From: Streptomyces sp. NBC_00341
Lineage (GTDB): Bacteria; Actinomycetota; Actinomycetes; Streptomycetales; Streptomycetaceae
Assembly: GCF_041435055.1 (NCBI RefSeq)
Contig: NZ_CP108002.1
Span: 7,626,001-7,690,000, forward strand
DNA: 64,000 bases
Direction of reading: 5' to 3'
Shown here: piece by piece, positions 1 through 9,183 of the stretch
Layout of the letters: every line of letters begins with the position of its first letter
Numbering within the stretch: the stretch's first letter is position 1
The notes under the pieces: generated by a model
What the model saw: the letters and a program-made list of their open reading frames with translations, nothing else
The model's database searches: none
What the model was told of the DNA's origin: nothing
Position numbers and translations under genes: made by a program

Positions 1-463
1 GCAGCAGGTCGGGGAGGGCGGACAGCAGCGCGGGCTCCACCCGGAGCGGGGGAGTGTCGGCGACGGGGTGCCGGGTCGTGGTGCGGACCGCGTCCAGACT
101 GGCCTTCCCGCACAGCCCGCAGGACGACGTCGTGTAGACGTTGCGCTCCAGCGTGATGTCCGGGACCACGACACCGGGCGCGAGCCGCACGTCCACCACG
201 TTGTACGTGTTGACCCCGTCGGCCGTCGCCCCGGCGCAGTACACGATCGACTGCACCTCGTGGCCCTCACCGATCACGCCCTCGCTCACCAGGAAGCCCG
301 CCGCCAGCGCGAAGTCGTCGCCCGGGGTGCGCATCGTGATGGCGAGCGGCTTGCCGTTCAGCCGGATCTCCAGCGGTTCCTCCGCGACGAGCGTGTCGGG
401 GCGGGTGGACACGGCCCCGTCCCGGATACGGATGGTGCGGCGGCGCTCGGTGACCCGTCCCAT
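1..463 (-). CDS. fdhD: Formate dehydrogenase accessory sulfurtransferase FdhD (3' part missing)
   Basis: The frame reads leftwards from an ATG at 463 and runs off the window after about 154 residues; full FdhD is near 280. FdhD passes sulfur from a cysteine desulfurase to the molybdenum cofactor before it enters formate dehydrogenase. The sequence shows the family's features: the N-terminal stretch EEPLEIRLNG, the region FLVSEGVIG, and the sulfur-transfer loop SSCGLCGKASLDA with its CxxC pair. An upstream in-frame start is less likely because the conserved MGRVTERR beginning fits the family. The rest of the gene, and whether a formate dehydrogenase lies beside it, cannot be seen. Identification is firm. 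Confidence 0.93.
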   Translation of the reverse strand, partial: MGRVTERRRTIRIRDGAVSTRPDTLVAEEPLEIRLNGKPLAITMRTPGDDFALAAGFLVSEGVIGEGHEVQSIVYCAGATADGVNTYNVVDVRLAPGVVVPDITLERNVYTTSSCGLCGKASLDAVRTTTRHPVADTPPLRVEPALLSALPDLL

Positions 464-620
464 GACAGCCAGACCCGATTTCTGTACGTGGTGGAAGCCG
501 AAGCGGCCCTTGGTGCGGAGGTTGCCCGTCGGGCACCGGCTGCGTCGAGGTGACCCCCACGGTCTCATTCTGCTGCACGTGCGGGGTGACACCGATGATG
601 GTCCCGGAGTGCGCGCCGGG

Positions 621-640
621 AGACAGAAATATTGTCTACA
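621..640. promoter_or_regulatory. Candidate operator with TTGTCTACA core and short inverted repeat
   Basis: The 317-base gap 464-780 holds no gene. Inside it is a locally AT-rich patch with the inverted repeat AGACA-7-TGTCT (621-637), overlapping TTGTCTACA (632-640). This resembles the TTGTNTACAA-type sites bound by many GntR/FCD regulators, and a GntR/FCD gene lies about 1.2 kb downstream. The site may mark the promoter of the ketoacyl synthase/GntR pair. It is inferred from pattern only. Confidence 0.35.
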
Positions 641-780
641 GTATGCGGTCCGCCGCGCAGAGGCTGTTGTCAAGCCTCCAATCGTTGAGCGGTAATCCTG
701 TGGGATCACGTGCCTCTGTACCGGTCAGTAGCGACCAAGACTGGATGGTTCCTGCCATATGTAGCGAGGGGAACCTGAAT

Positions 781-1731
781 ATGACCGGCTCACGTGTCGT
801 GGCGCTCGGCCACTATCAGCCCGCCAAGGTGCTCACCAACCATGACCTCGCGGCCATGGTCGACACCAGTGACGAGTGGATCACCAGCCGCGTCGGCATC
901 AAGACCCGTCACCTCGGCGGCCCCGAAGAGCCGGTGGACGAGCTGGCCGCGCACGCGGCGGCCAAGGCGCTCGCCGCTGCCGGGCTCCAGCCCTCGGCCA
1001 TCGATCTGGTTCTGGTCGCCACCTCCACCGCGATCGACCGGTCACCGAGCATGTCGGCCAGGGTCGCCGCCCGCCTCGGCATGACGTCGCCCGCGGTGAT
1101 GGACATCAACGTGGTCTGTTCCGGTTTCACCCACGCCCTCGCCACCGCCGACCACGCCGTACGCGCGGGGGCGGCCACCCGCGCGCTGGTGATCGGCGCC
1201 GACAAGATGGGCGACATCGTCGACTGGACCGACCGCTCCAGCTGCGTGCTGATGGGGGACGGCGCCGGGGCCGCAGTGGTGGTCGCGGACTCCGGCTCGG
1301 CCGCCCGGCCGGGGATCGGGCCGGTGCTGTGGGGCTCCGTGCCCGGTATGGGGGACGCGGTACGGATCGAGGGGACGCCGCCGCGCTTCGCCCAGGAGGG
1401 CCAGTCGGTCTACCGCTGGGCGACCACCCAGCTGCCGCCCATCGCGCGCAAGGTGTGCGAGAAGGCCGGACTCACCCCGGAGGACCTCGCCGCGGTGGTG
1501 CTGCACCAGGCCAACCTGCGGATCATCGAACCGGTCGCCAGGAAGATCGGCGCGGTCAACGCGGTCATCGCCAGGGACGTGGTGGATTCCGGCAACACGT
1601 CCGCCGCCTCCATCCCGATGGCCCTGTCCAAGCTGGTGGAACGGGGCGAGGTGGCGGCCGGGGCTCCGGCGCTGCTCTTCGGCTTCGGCGGGAACCTCAG
1701 TTACGCGGGTCAGGTGATCCGCTGTCCCTGA
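781..1731 (+). CDS. Beta-ketoacyl-ACP synthase III family protein (FabH-like)
   Basis: This 316-residue thiolase-fold enzyme would condense an acyl-CoA starter with malonyl-ACP in the cytoplasm. The catalytic triad is visible: Cys113 in VVCSGF, His242 in LHQANLR and Asn272 in SGNTSAAS. The C-terminal GFGGNLSYAG is also typical. The ATG at 781 has a GAGGGGAA Shine-Dalgarno sequence; the open frame extends upstream but that part is not protein-like. It is not beside fabD/acpP/fabF, so it is probably a paralogue of the housekeeping FabH, perhaps with another starter preference. A GntR regulator follows after 72 bases and may control it. Fold and catalytic class are sure; substrate is unknown. 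Confidence 0.9.
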   Translation: MTGSRVVALGHYQPAKVLTNHDLAAMVDTSDEWITSRVGIKTRHLGGPEEPVDELAAHAAAKALAAAGLQPSAIDLVLVATSTAIDRSPSMSARVAARLGMTSPAVMDINVVCSGFTHALATADHAVRAGAATRALVIGADKMGDIVDWTDRSSCVLMGDGAGAAVVVADSGSAARPGIGPVLWGSVPGMGDAVRIEGTPPRFAQEGQSVYRWATTQLPPIARKVCEKAGLTPEDLAAVVLHQANLRIIEPVARKIGAVNAVIARDVVDSGNTSAASIPMALSKLVERGEVAAGAPALLFGFGGNLSYAGQVIRCP

Positions 1732-1803
1732 GGGGGCAATGGTGCTCGGTAGGCTGTAGACGGCAGGCAATCGCTCGTTGCTCGTTGCTCGGAGGGGACC
1801 GCA

Positions 1804-2472
1804 GTGTCGTCCGCAGGACTGCCGCCAGGGACCGTGCCGAAGCTGGAACGACCCGGTCCGCTGCGTGAGCAGGTGTACGGGACACTGCTCGAACTCATCG
1901 CCACCCGTGCGCTCCGCCCCGGCCGGCACCTGGTCGAGAGCGAACTGGCCGGCCGCCTCGGGGTATCCCGGCAGCCGGTGCGCGAGGCCCTGCAGCGGCT
2001 CAGCACCGAGGGCTGGGTCGATCTGCGGCCCGCCCAGGGCGCGTTCGTCCATGAACCCACGGAGGAGGAGGCGGACCAGCTGCTGTCGGTCCGGACGCTC
2101 CTGGCGGCCGAGGCCGCCCGGCTCGCCGCCGCCCACGCCGGTACCGCGGGCATCGCCGCGCTGGAGGAGCTGTGCGACACCGGTGAGCGGGCCGCCGCCG
2201 ACGACGACGCGGACCTGGCGGCCGCGACCGACGCGGCCTTCCACGCCAAGGTCATGGAGCTGGCGGGCAACGCCGTACTGGCCGGGCTGGCCGGACAGGT
2301 GGACCGCAGGGCCCACTGGTACCGCACCCCCGCCGCCCGGGAGCGGGGCGCCGGGTCCTGGGCCGAGCACCGCGCCCTGACCGCCGCGATCTCCTCGCGC
2401 GACGAGCAGCGGGCCGCGGCGATCATGCGGTCCCGTACGGAACGCGGCCGCCACCAGCGCGAAGAGGGCTGA
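1804..2472 (+). CDS. GntR-family transcriptional regulator, FCD type
   Basis: This 222-residue regulator has an N-terminal winged helix-turn-helix (about residues 16-85; ESELAGRLGVSRQPVREALQ is the recognition helix region). An all-helical FCD effector domain follows. FCD metal/ligand residues are suggested by the Asp and His in ATDAAFHAKV and the later WAEHRAL. The start is GTG at 1804 with an upstream GGAGGGG. Members of this group are usually ligand-responsive repressors of nearby metabolic genes; the adjacent ketoacyl synthase is the nearest candidate target. The ligand cannot be read from the sequence. Confidence 0.92.
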   Translation: MSSAGLPPGTVPKLERPGPLREQVYGTLLELIATRALRPGRHLVESELAGRLGVSRQPVREALQRLSTEGWVDLRPAQGAFVHEPTEEEADQLLSVRTLLAAEAARLAAAHAGTAGIAALEELCDTGERAAADDDADLAAATDAAFHAKVMELAGNAVLAGLAGQVDRRAHWYRTPAARERGAGSWAEHRALTAAISSRDEQRAAAIMRSRTERGRHQREEG

Positions 2473-2671
2473 CCTCCGCGTTCTCGTTGCCCTCGCACGC
2501 CGGCTGAGCAGTCGGCCGATCCGGTGACCGGGGCCGGTGCTCCCACCTCTTTGTCCTCAGGGTGGAGAAAGTTGCGGTCGATTCCTGCGCAACTTCTTCC
2601 CACTCCGGGCAAGCGCTGCTACGTTCCCCTCCAAAGCCCGACGGACAGGCCGATGTGGCGGGGAGGGGCGC

Positions 2672-3862
2672 GTGAGACGTATGACGGCACGACCCGCGAA
2701 TGCGCATCAGGCGCGACTGCTTCGGCTGTTGCGCGACGGCGGGCCCAACTCACGGGCACAGCTGGGGGATCAGGTCGATCTCTCCCGCTCCAAGCTCGCC
2801 GTCGAGGTGGACAGACTGCTGGAGACCGGCCTTGTGGTGGCCGACGGACTCGCCGCATCCCGCGGCGGGCGTCGCTCGCACAACATCCGGCTCGCCCCGG
2901 CGCTGCGCTTCCTCGGCGTCGACATCGGCGCCACCTCGGTCGATGTGGCGGTCACCAACGCGGAGCTGGAGGTCCTGGGCCACCTCAACCACCCCATGGA
3001 CGTACGCGAAGGCCCCGTCGCCATCTTCGAGCAGGTGCTGTCCATGGCGGCCAAGCTCCGGGCCTCCGGGCTCGCCGAGGGGTTCGACGGCGCGGGCATC
3101 GGCGTACCGGGACCGGTCCGCTTCCCCGAGGGGATTCCGGTCGCACCGCCGATCATGCCCGGCTGGGACGGCTTCCCGGTCCGCGAGGCGCTCAGCCAGG
3201 AGCTGGGCTGCCCCGTGATGGTCGACAACGATGTGAACCTGATGGCGATGGGGGAGCAGCACGCGGGCGTCGCGCGCTCCGTGGGCGACTTCCTCTGCGT
3301 CAAGATCGGTACCGGTATCGGCTGCGGCATCGTCGTCGGCGGAGAGGTCCACCGCGGTACGACGGGCAGTGCGGGCGACATCGGCCACATCCAGGTCGAA
3401 CCGGACGGGCGTCCCTGCGCCTGTGGCAACCGGGGCTGCCTGGAAGCACACTTCAGCGGCGCCGCACTGGCCCGCGACGCCGAGGACGCCGCCCGTGCCG
3501 GGCAGTCCGCGGAGCTCGCGGCCCGGCTGTCGGCGTCCGGGAAACTCACCGCCGTCGACGTTGCCGCCGCCGCGGCCGCCGGCGACGCCACCTCGCTCGA
3601 CCTGATCCGTGAAGGCGGAAACCGGGTCGGGCAGGTCATCGCGGGACTCGTCAGCTTCTTCAACCCCGGTCTGGTGGTGATCGGCGGCGGGGTGACCGGA
3701 CTGGGCCACACGCTGCTGGCCAGCGTCCGGACCCAGGTCTACCGGCAGTCACTGCCGCTGGCCACCGGCAACCTTCCCATCGTGCTGGGCGAGCTGGGAC
3801 CCGCCGCCGGAGTGATCGGCGCGGCCAGGCTCATCAGCGACCACCTCTTCTCACCGGCCTGA
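2672..3862 (+). CDS. ROK-family transcriptional regulator
   Basis: About 396 residues. The N-terminal winged helix (NSRAQLGDQVDLSRSKLAVE) is followed by an ROK actin-like ATPase/sugar-kinase domain. The domain shows DIGATSVDVAV, the GxGVPGPV loop, an acidic VDNDVN segment and the zinc-binding CACGNRGCLE cluster. With its DNA-binding domain it should be a sugar-sensing repressor of the NagC/XylR type. GTG at 2672 is chosen because GGAGG lies 5 bases upstream; ATG at 2681 is an alternative. It precedes the sugar ABC transporter genes in the same direction and most likely regulates them. The inducing sugar is not known. Confidence 0.92.
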   Translation: MRRMTARPANAHQARLLRLLRDGGPNSRAQLGDQVDLSRSKLAVEVDRLLETGLVVADGLAASRGGRRSHNIRLAPALRFLGVDIGATSVDVAVTNAELEVLGHLNHPMDVREGPVAIFEQVLSMAAKLRASGLAEGFDGAGIGVPGPVRFPEGIPVAPPIMPGWDGFPVREALSQELGCPVMVDNDVNLMAMGEQHAGVARSVGDFLCVKIGTGIGCGIVVGGEVHRGTTGSAGDIGHIQVEPDGRPCACGNRGCLEAHFSGAALARDAEDAARAGQSAELAARLSASGKLTAVDVAAAAAAGDATSLDLIREGGNRVGQVIAGLVSFFNPGLVVIGGGVTGLGHTLLASVRTQVYRQSLPLATGNLPIVLGELGPAAGVIGAARLISDHLFSPA

Positions 3863-3913
3863 CCCAGCACCACCGGACCGTCCAGCACCACCGGCCTGAC
3901 CCAGCACCACCGG
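3852..3913. repeat. Two 25-base direct repeats at the end of the ROK gene
   Basis: An identical 25-base unit beginning CACCGGCCTGACCCAGC occurs at 3852-3876, overlapping the ROK stop codon, and again at 3889-3913. The rest of the 305-base gap 3863-4167 is GC-rich and repetitive (for example CCGATCGCTCTCCCG repeated near 4010). It shows no gene. It should contain the leader and ribosome site (GAGGGG) of the ABC transporter operon. The repeats look like slippage or duplication and no function is evident. Confidence 0.6.
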
Positions 3914-4167
3914 CCAGGCCCCGGCCTCGGCCGGCCTCCGCACCACCGGCCCGTCCACCGGGCCGCAGCACGTGCAAGAGCCGCGCACCACCCGCCCGAT
4001 CGCTCTCCCGCCCGATCGCTCTCCCGTCCGATCCGCTTCCCGCCGGACCGATCCTCGGCCGGCCGGCAACAACGGCACCGCCCCCGCGCCAGCGGCCGGG
4101 GTCCGGGTCAACCCCGGGACCGTACTTCGCCCTGCCCGCTCACCGGCACCCGCCGAGGGGATTTGTC

Positions 4168-5694
4168 ATGGCTCCAGAACCACCCCTGCTCACCATGTCC
4201 GGCATCACCAAGACCTTCCCCGGCGTGCGCGCCCTGGACGGCGTCGACCTGGAGGTCCAGGCCGGCGAGGTCCACTGTCTGCTCGGCCAGAACGGGGCGG
4301 GCAAATCCACCCTCATCAAGGTGCTCGCCGGGGCCCACCAGCCCGACGACGGCGAGATCACCTGGCGCGGCTCACCGGCCGTGCTCAAGACGCCCATCGC
4401 CGCGATGCGCCTCGGGATCGCGACCATCTACCAGGAACTCGACCTGGTGGAGGGCCTGTCGGTCGCCGAGAACGTGTTCCTCGGCCATGAACCGACCACC
4501 GCGGGCTTCGTCGTCCGCACCCGTGACGGCCGCACCGCGGCCGGCGCACTGCTGAAACGCCTCGGCCACCCGGAGATCGACCCGGCCCGCCCGGTCGGTG
4601 AACTCTCCGCGGCCCAGCAGCAGATCGTCTCGATGGCCCGTGCGCTCTCCCACGACGTACGGCTCATCGTGATGGACGAACCGTCCGCGGCCCTCGACCC
4701 GGACGAGGTCGCCAACCTCTTCCGCATCGTCGCCTCCCTGACCGCCGACGGGGTCGCCGTCGTCTACATCTCCCACCGGCTGGAGGAGATCCGCCGGATC
4801 GGTGACCGGGTGACCGTGATCAAGGACGGCCGGACCGTCGCCGTCGGCCTCCCCGCCGAGTCCACCCCCACGCGCGACATCGTTGCCATGATGACCGGCC
4901 GCAATGTCGAGTACGTCTTTCCGCCGAGGCCCGAAGAGGTCCCCGCGAGCACCGGCGTGGAGCCGGTGCTCAGGGTCGAAGGCCTCACCAGGAAGGGCGA
5001 GTTCGCCCCGGTCGACCTGGAACTCAGGCCCGGCGAGATCGTCGGCCTGGCCGGACTCGTGGGCTCCGGGCGCTCCGAGATCCTGGAGACCATCTACGGG
5101 GCCCGCCGCGCCACCGCCGGGCAGGTCACCGTCGCCGGAAAGCCGCTGCGGACCGGCAGCGTCCGCGCGGCCGTCGCGGCGGGCATCGGCCTCGCCCCGG
5201 AGGAGCGCAAGGCACAGGCACTGCTGATGCTCGAATCCGTCACCCGCAATGTCTCGGTCTCCACCATGTCCCGTTTCTCCAGGGGCGGTTGGCTCGACCG
5301 GGGCGCCGAGCGCAAGGCGGCCCGCGCCGCCACCCGCGAGCTCTCGCTGCGCCCCGACAACCCGGACACCCCCGTCCGCACGCTCTCCGGCGGCAACCAG
5401 CAGAAGGCGGTCCTGGCCCGCTGGCTGCTGCGCGGCTGCCGGGTGCTGCTGCTGGACGAACCGACCCGCGGAGTGGACGTCGGCGCCCGCGCCGAGCTCT
5501 ACGCCGTGATCCGCCGGCTGGCCGACGAAGGCCTCGCCGTACTGCTCGTCTCCAGCGAAGTGCCCGAAGTGCTGGGCCTCGCCGACCGGGTGCTGGTGCT
5601 CCGTGAGGGTCATGTCGTGCATACGGCGGACGCCACGGAGCTCGATGAGCACCGCGTACTCGACCTCGTGATGGAAGGGAGCCCGACGTCATGA
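4168..5694 (+). CDS. Sugar ABC transporter ATP-binding protein (RbsA/XylG type, two ATPase domains)
   Basis: A 508-residue double ATPase that energises CUT2-class sugar import at the membrane. Domain 1 has Walker A GQNGAGKST (about 48-56), signature LSAAQQQ and Walker B LIVMDEPSAALD. Domain 2 (from about residue 265) has a degenerate P-loop GLVGSGRSE, as is normal for RbsA/XylG, plus signature LSGGNQQK and LLLDEPTRGVD. ATG at 4168 follows GAGGGG. The stop overlaps the next start (ATGA), so it is translationally coupled to the permease. CUT2 systems carry pentoses, galactose, inositol or similar; the substrate is unknown here. Confidence 0.95.
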   Translation: MAPEPPLLTMSGITKTFPGVRALDGVDLEVQAGEVHCLLGQNGAGKSTLIKVLAGAHQPDDGEITWRGSPAVLKTPIAAMRLGIATIYQELDLVEGLSVAENVFLGHEPTTAGFVVRTRDGRTAAGALLKRLGHPEIDPARPVGELSAAQQQIVSMARALSHDVRLIVMDEPSAALDPDEVANLFRIVASLTADGVAVVYISHRLEEIRRIGDRVTVIKDGRTVAVGLPAESTPTRDIVAMMTGRNVEYVFPPRPEEVPASTGVEPVLRVEGLTRKGEFAPVDLELRPGEIVGLAGLVGSGRSEILETIYGARRATAGQVTVAGKPLRTGSVRAAVAAGIGLAPEERKAQALLMLESVTRNVSVSTMSRFSRGGWLDRGAERKAARAATRELSLRPDNPDTPVRTLSGGNQQKAVLARWLLRGCRVLLLDEPTRGVDVGARAELYAVIRRLADEGLAVLLVSSEVPEVLGLADRVLVLREGHVVHTADATELDEHRVLDLVMEGSPTS

Positions 5695-6740
5695 CGCAGC
5701 CCGTCTCCTCGGCACAGCAGACCGGGCCGGACAAGGGCTCCGCGCCCGCGTCCGTCCCCGCGTCCCCGCAGAAGGACAGGTCCCCCCGAGCCCTCGGGCT
5801 CCGCCTGGACCTGCGCAGTCTCTCGCTGCTCGGCGTCCTCGCCGCACTGGTGGTGGTCGGCGCCATCACGGAGCCCGACGCCTTCCTGGACACCGGGAAC
5901 CTCCAGCTGATCCTGACCCAGGCGTCCGTCATCGGCGTCGTCACCGTCGGGGTGACCTTCGTCATCACCAGCGGCGGCATCGATCTGTCCGTCGGCGCCA
6001 TGGTCGCCCTCGCCTCGGTCTGGGCCACCACACTCGCCACCCAGGAGTACGGCTTCGTCGGCATCCTGTTCACCGCGATGCTCGTCGGCCTCGGCGCCGG
6101 ACTGGTCAACGGGGTGCTCATCGCGTACGGCCGGCTGGTGCCGTTCATCGCGACACTGGCGATGCTCGCCTCCGCCCGTGGCATGGCCCTCCTGATCACC
6201 GACGGCAAGACCCAGATCGTCACGGTCAAGTCCGTCCTGGACCTGGGCCTGCCCGGCTCCTACGTCCTCGGCATCCCGCCGCTGGTCATGATGTTCGCGG
6301 TGGTCACCGTCATCGGCTGGCTGCTGCTGAACCGCACGACCTTCGGCCGCCGCACCGTCGCCGTCGGCGGCAACGCGGAAGCGGCCCGGCTGGCGGGCAT
6401 CGACGTACGGCGCCAGCGCCTCTACCTCTACCTGCTGTCCGGACTCTGCTGCGGCATCGCCGCCTTCATGCTGATCATCCTGTCCGGCTCGGGACAGAAC
6501 ACCAACGGCAACCTGTACGAGCTCGACGCCATCGCCGCCGCGATCATCGGCGGCACCCTGCTCACCGGCGGACGGGGCACCATCGTCGGCTCCGTGCTGG
6601 GCGTCCTCGTCTTCACCACGATCACCAACATCTTCGCGCTCAACAACCTGCAGAGCGACGTCCAGCAGATCGCCAAGGGCGCGATCATCGTCGCCGCCGT
6701 TCTGGTCCAGGGCCGCACCTCGGCCAACCGCGACAGCTGA
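5691..6740 (+). CDS. Sugar ABC transporter permease (RbsC type)
   Basis: A 349-residue integral membrane protein with eight to ten hydrophobic segments. It shows the family signatures SGGIDLSVGAMVAL, FIATLAMLASARG and AIAAAIIGGTLLTGGRGT. It forms the channel of the importer together with the preceding ATPase and the following binding protein. A hydrophilic, Pro/Ala-rich cytoplasmic tail of about 40 residues precedes the first membrane segment. It starts within the ATPase stop codon. Confidence 0.95.
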   Translation: MTQPVSSAQQTGPDKGSAPASVPASPQKDRSPRALGLRLDLRSLSLLGVLAALVVVGAITEPDAFLDTGNLQLILTQASVIGVVTVGVTFVITSGGIDLSVGAMVALASVWATTLATQEYGFVGILFTAMLVGLGAGLVNGVLIAYGRLVPFIATLAMLASARGMALLITDGKTQIVTVKSVLDLGLPGSYVLGIPPLVMMFAVVTVIGWLLLNRTTFGRRTVAVGGNAEAARLAGIDVRRQRLYLYLLSGLCCGIAAFMLIILSGSGQNTNGNLYELDAIAAAIIGGTLLTGGRGTIVGSVLGVLVFTTITNIFALNNLQSDVQQIAKGAIIVAAVLVQGRTSANRDS

Positions 6741-6811
6741 CGACCCAACACCTTCCTTACCACTTACGCCTGTTCCGCATGCCCACGCACCGGATGAAGG
6801 GTTTGACAGCC

Positions 6812-7852
6812 ATGCCAGAAACCAGCCGCAGAGGACTGCTCTTCGGTACCGCAGCAGTCTCCGCGGGCGCCTTCCTGACCGCCTGCACCAGCAACGACCC
6901 CAAGGAGAAGGACACCGCGGCGCAGAGCAACGCTCCCGCCGCGGACGACAAGCCGGGTAAGGCCCTCACCATCGGCTTCGCGGGTCCGCAGGCCGACCAC
7001 GGCTGGCTCAACGCCATCAACGAGAACGCCAAGTCGCGGGCGGAGAAGTACTCGGAGGTGACCCTGGAGACCACCGAGGGCTCCAACGACACCGCCGCCC
7101 AGATCGGCCAGGTCAAGACCCTCATCAACAAGAAGGTCGACGTCCTCATCATCCTCCCGGCCGACGGCAAGGCGCTCACCCAGGTCGGCCTGGAGGCCAT
7201 GCGGGCGGGCATCCCCGTGATCAACCTGGACCGCGTCTTCGCCTCCCCGCAGGCGTACCGCTGCTACGTCGGCGGAGACAGCTACGGCATGGGCCTCAAC
7301 GCCGGTACGTACATCGGCGAACAGCTCAAGGACAAGCCGAACGCCAAGGTCGTCGAGCTGGCCGGCATCGACGGTCTGGAGCTCACCAAGCAGCGCAGCC
7401 AGGGCTTCGCCGACGCGCTGAAGAACTACTCCAACATCAAGCTGGTGGCCCGTCAGGCAGCCGACTTCACCGTCGAGTCCGGCCAGGCGAAGATGTCCCA
7501 GCTCCTCCAGGCGCAGAAGAAGATCGACGCGCTGTGGAACCACGACGACGACCAGGGCGTGGGCGCGCTGCGCGCCATCCAGCAGGCAGGCCGGGACGAG
7601 TTCCTGATGGTCGGCGGGGCCGGGGCCAAGTCCGCGATGGACGCCATCAAGGCCGACAACAGCGTGCTCAAGGCCACCGTCCTCTACCCGCCGAGCATGG
7701 CGGCGTCGGCCGTCGACCTGGCCCGCGCCCTCGGCCAGAGCAAGGGACTCGCCGGCCTCTCCGAGGTGGAGATCCCGACCAACCTCACGCTCTTCTCCGC
7801 GGTGGTCACCAAGGAGAACGTCGATCAGTACCTGCCGACGGGCTTCAACTGA
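6812..7852 (+). CDS. Sugar ABC transporter substrate-binding lipoprotein
   Basis: A 346-residue periplasmic-binding protein of the peripla_BP_4/RbsB class. The N-terminus MPETSRRGLLFG with AFLTAC is a twin-arginine-like lipoprotein signal, so the mature protein would be anchored at Cys near residue 23 on the outer face of the membrane. The first domain begins TIGFAGPQADHGWLNAINEN. The binding cleft is suggested by ILPADGKALTQ, VINLDRVF and LWNHDDDQGVG. ATG at 6812 is preferred over an upstream ATG at 6779 because it has GAAGGG and places the RR motif properly. It belongs with the two genes before it. The ligand is unknown, though RbsB/inositol/xylitol-type ligands are the likely range. Confidence 0.94.
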   Translation: MPETSRRGLLFGTAAVSAGAFLTACTSNDPKEKDTAAQSNAPAADDKPGKALTIGFAGPQADHGWLNAINENAKSRAEKYSEVTLETTEGSNDTAAQIGQVKTLINKKVDVLIILPADGKALTQVGLEAMRAGIPVINLDRVFASPQAYRCYVGGDSYGMGLNAGTYIGEQLKDKPNAKVVELAGIDGLELTKQRSQGFADALKNYSNIKLVARQAADFTVESGQAKMSQLLQAQKKIDALWNHDDDQGVGALRAIQQAGRDEFLMVGGAGAKSAMDAIKADNSVLKATVLYPPSMAASAVDLARALGQSKGLAGLSEVEIPTNLTLFSAVVTKENVDQYLPTGFN

Positions 7853-7860
7853 GAGGCCCC

Positions 7861-7884
7861 GCGGGAGGGTGCTGACCCTCCCGC
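7861..7884 (+). terminator. Hairpin between binding-protein gene and oxidoreductase gene
   Basis: A perfect 10-base stem GCGGGAGGGT / ACCCTCCCGC with a GCTG loop and no T-run. It lies within the operon right after the binding-protein stop. This position is typical of hairpins that protect the upstream mRNA or lower downstream expression, so the binding protein can be made in excess. Confidence 0.6.
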
Positions 7885-7920
7885 CGCACCCACCGAACCA
7901 CCGATGAGGAGGAAGCCCGG

Positions 7921-9171
7921 ATGGCCCGTAGGGAAGAGACGGAGCAGGAGGCGGCGGCGCCGCCGACGTACCGGCCGATGGCGAGCGCACCCACGCTCGG
8001 GGTCGGCATGGTCGGATACGCGTTCATGGGCGCCGCCCACTCGCAGGGATGGCGCACCGCCGGCCATGTCTTCGAGCTGCCGATGCGGCCGGCTCTCGCC
8101 GCGATCTGCGGACGCGACCGCAGGGCGGTCGAGGCCGCCGCCGACCGGCACGGCTGGGCGGCGGCGGAGACCGACTGGCGGGCCCTGATCGCCCGGGACG
8201 ACGTGCAGCTCGTCGACATCTGCACCCCGGGCGACAGCCATGCGGAGATCGCCATCGCGGCACTGGAGGCGGGCAAGCACGTGCTGTGCGAGAAGCCGCT
8301 CGCCAACACGGTCGCGGAGGCGGAGGCCATGACCGAGGCGGCGGCACGCGCCGCCGCCCGGGGCCAGGTGGCGGTGGTCGGCTTCAACTACCGCAAGGTG
8401 CCCGCCATCACCTACGCCCGGAAGCTGATCGAGCAGGGGCGGCTCGGCCCCCTTCGGCACGTGCGCGCCACCTACCTCCAGGACTGGCTGGTCGACCCCG
8501 GATCCCCGCTCACCTGGCGGCTGGAACGGGAACACGCGGGCTCCGGCGCGCTCGGTGACCTCGGGGCGCACATCGTGGACCTCGCCCAGTTCCTGGCGGG
8601 GGAGCTGCTGGTCGGGGTGTCAGCGGTCACCGAGACCTTCGTACGCGAACGGCCCCTGCAATCCGGCTCGTCGAACGGCCTGGCCGGGGTGGCGGACAGC
8701 GGGGCGCGGGGAGCGGTCACGGTGGACGACGCGGCGCTCTTCACCGGCCGGCTCGCCTCCGGCGCGGTCGCCTCCTTCGAGGCGACCAGGATGGCGGCCG
8801 GCCGCAAGAACGCGCTCCGGCTGGAGATCAACGGGGAGCTGGGCTCGCTCGCCTTCGACCTGGAGCGGCTCAACGAGCTGTCCTTCCACGACCACACGGA
8901 GCCCGCCACCACGGCCGGCTTCCGGCGGATCCTGGTCACCGAGCCCGAGCATCCCTACCTGGAGGCCTGGTGGCCGCCGGGGCACGCCCTCGGGTACGAG
9001 CACACGTTCATCCACCAGGCCCGTGACGTGGTGCGGACGATCGCGGACAAGACCGCGCCCACCCCGTCGTTCGCGGACGGACTCCAGGTGCAGCGGGTGC
9101 TGGCGGCGGTGGAGGAGAGCGCCGCGAAGAACTCCGTGCACACCCCCGTCCATTCGACCGCACAGCTCTAG
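7921..9171 (+). CDS. Gfo/Idh/MocA family oxidoreductase
   Basis: A 416-residue NAD(P)-dependent sugar/cyclitol dehydrogenase. The Rossmann domain starts at about residue 24 with VGMVGYAFMGAAHSQGW. The catalytic Lys lies in the CEKPLANT motif. The C-terminal GFO domain follows, with the metal- or substrate-side residues DLGAHIVDLAQF. ATG at 7921 has GAGGAGGAAG; an ATG at 7981 is possible but lacks such a site. It stands between the sugar importer and a TIM-barrel isomerase, a pairing usual in catabolism of inositol, 3-keto-sugars or similar. It probably oxidises the imported sugar; the exact substrate is open. Confidence 0.92.
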   Translation: MARREETEQEAAAPPTYRPMASAPTLGVGMVGYAFMGAAHSQGWRTAGHVFELPMRPALAAICGRDRRAVEAAADRHGWAAAETDWRALIARDDVQLVDICTPGDSHAEIAIAALEAGKHVLCEKPLANTVAEAEAMTEAAARAAARGQVAVVGFNYRKVPAITYARKLIEQGRLGPLRHVRATYLQDWLVDPGSPLTWRLEREHAGSGALGDLGAHIVDLAQFLAGELLVGVSAVTETFVRERPLQSGSSNGLAGVADSGARGAVTVDDAALFTGRLASGAVASFEATRMAAGRKNALRLEINGELGSLAFDLERLNELSFHDHTEPATTAGFRRILVTEPEHPYLEAWWPPGHALGYEHTFIHQARDVVRTIADKTAPTPSFADGLQVQRVLAAVEESAAKNSVHTPVHSTAQL

Positions 9172-9183
9172 GAGGTCCTGCGC

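Noticed and set aside
4168..7852. Second ribose operon
   Set aside because: The importer is of the same class, but no kinase or RbsD is present and the metabolic genes are an oxidoreductase and a barrel; the true ribose operon is at 31354-37318.
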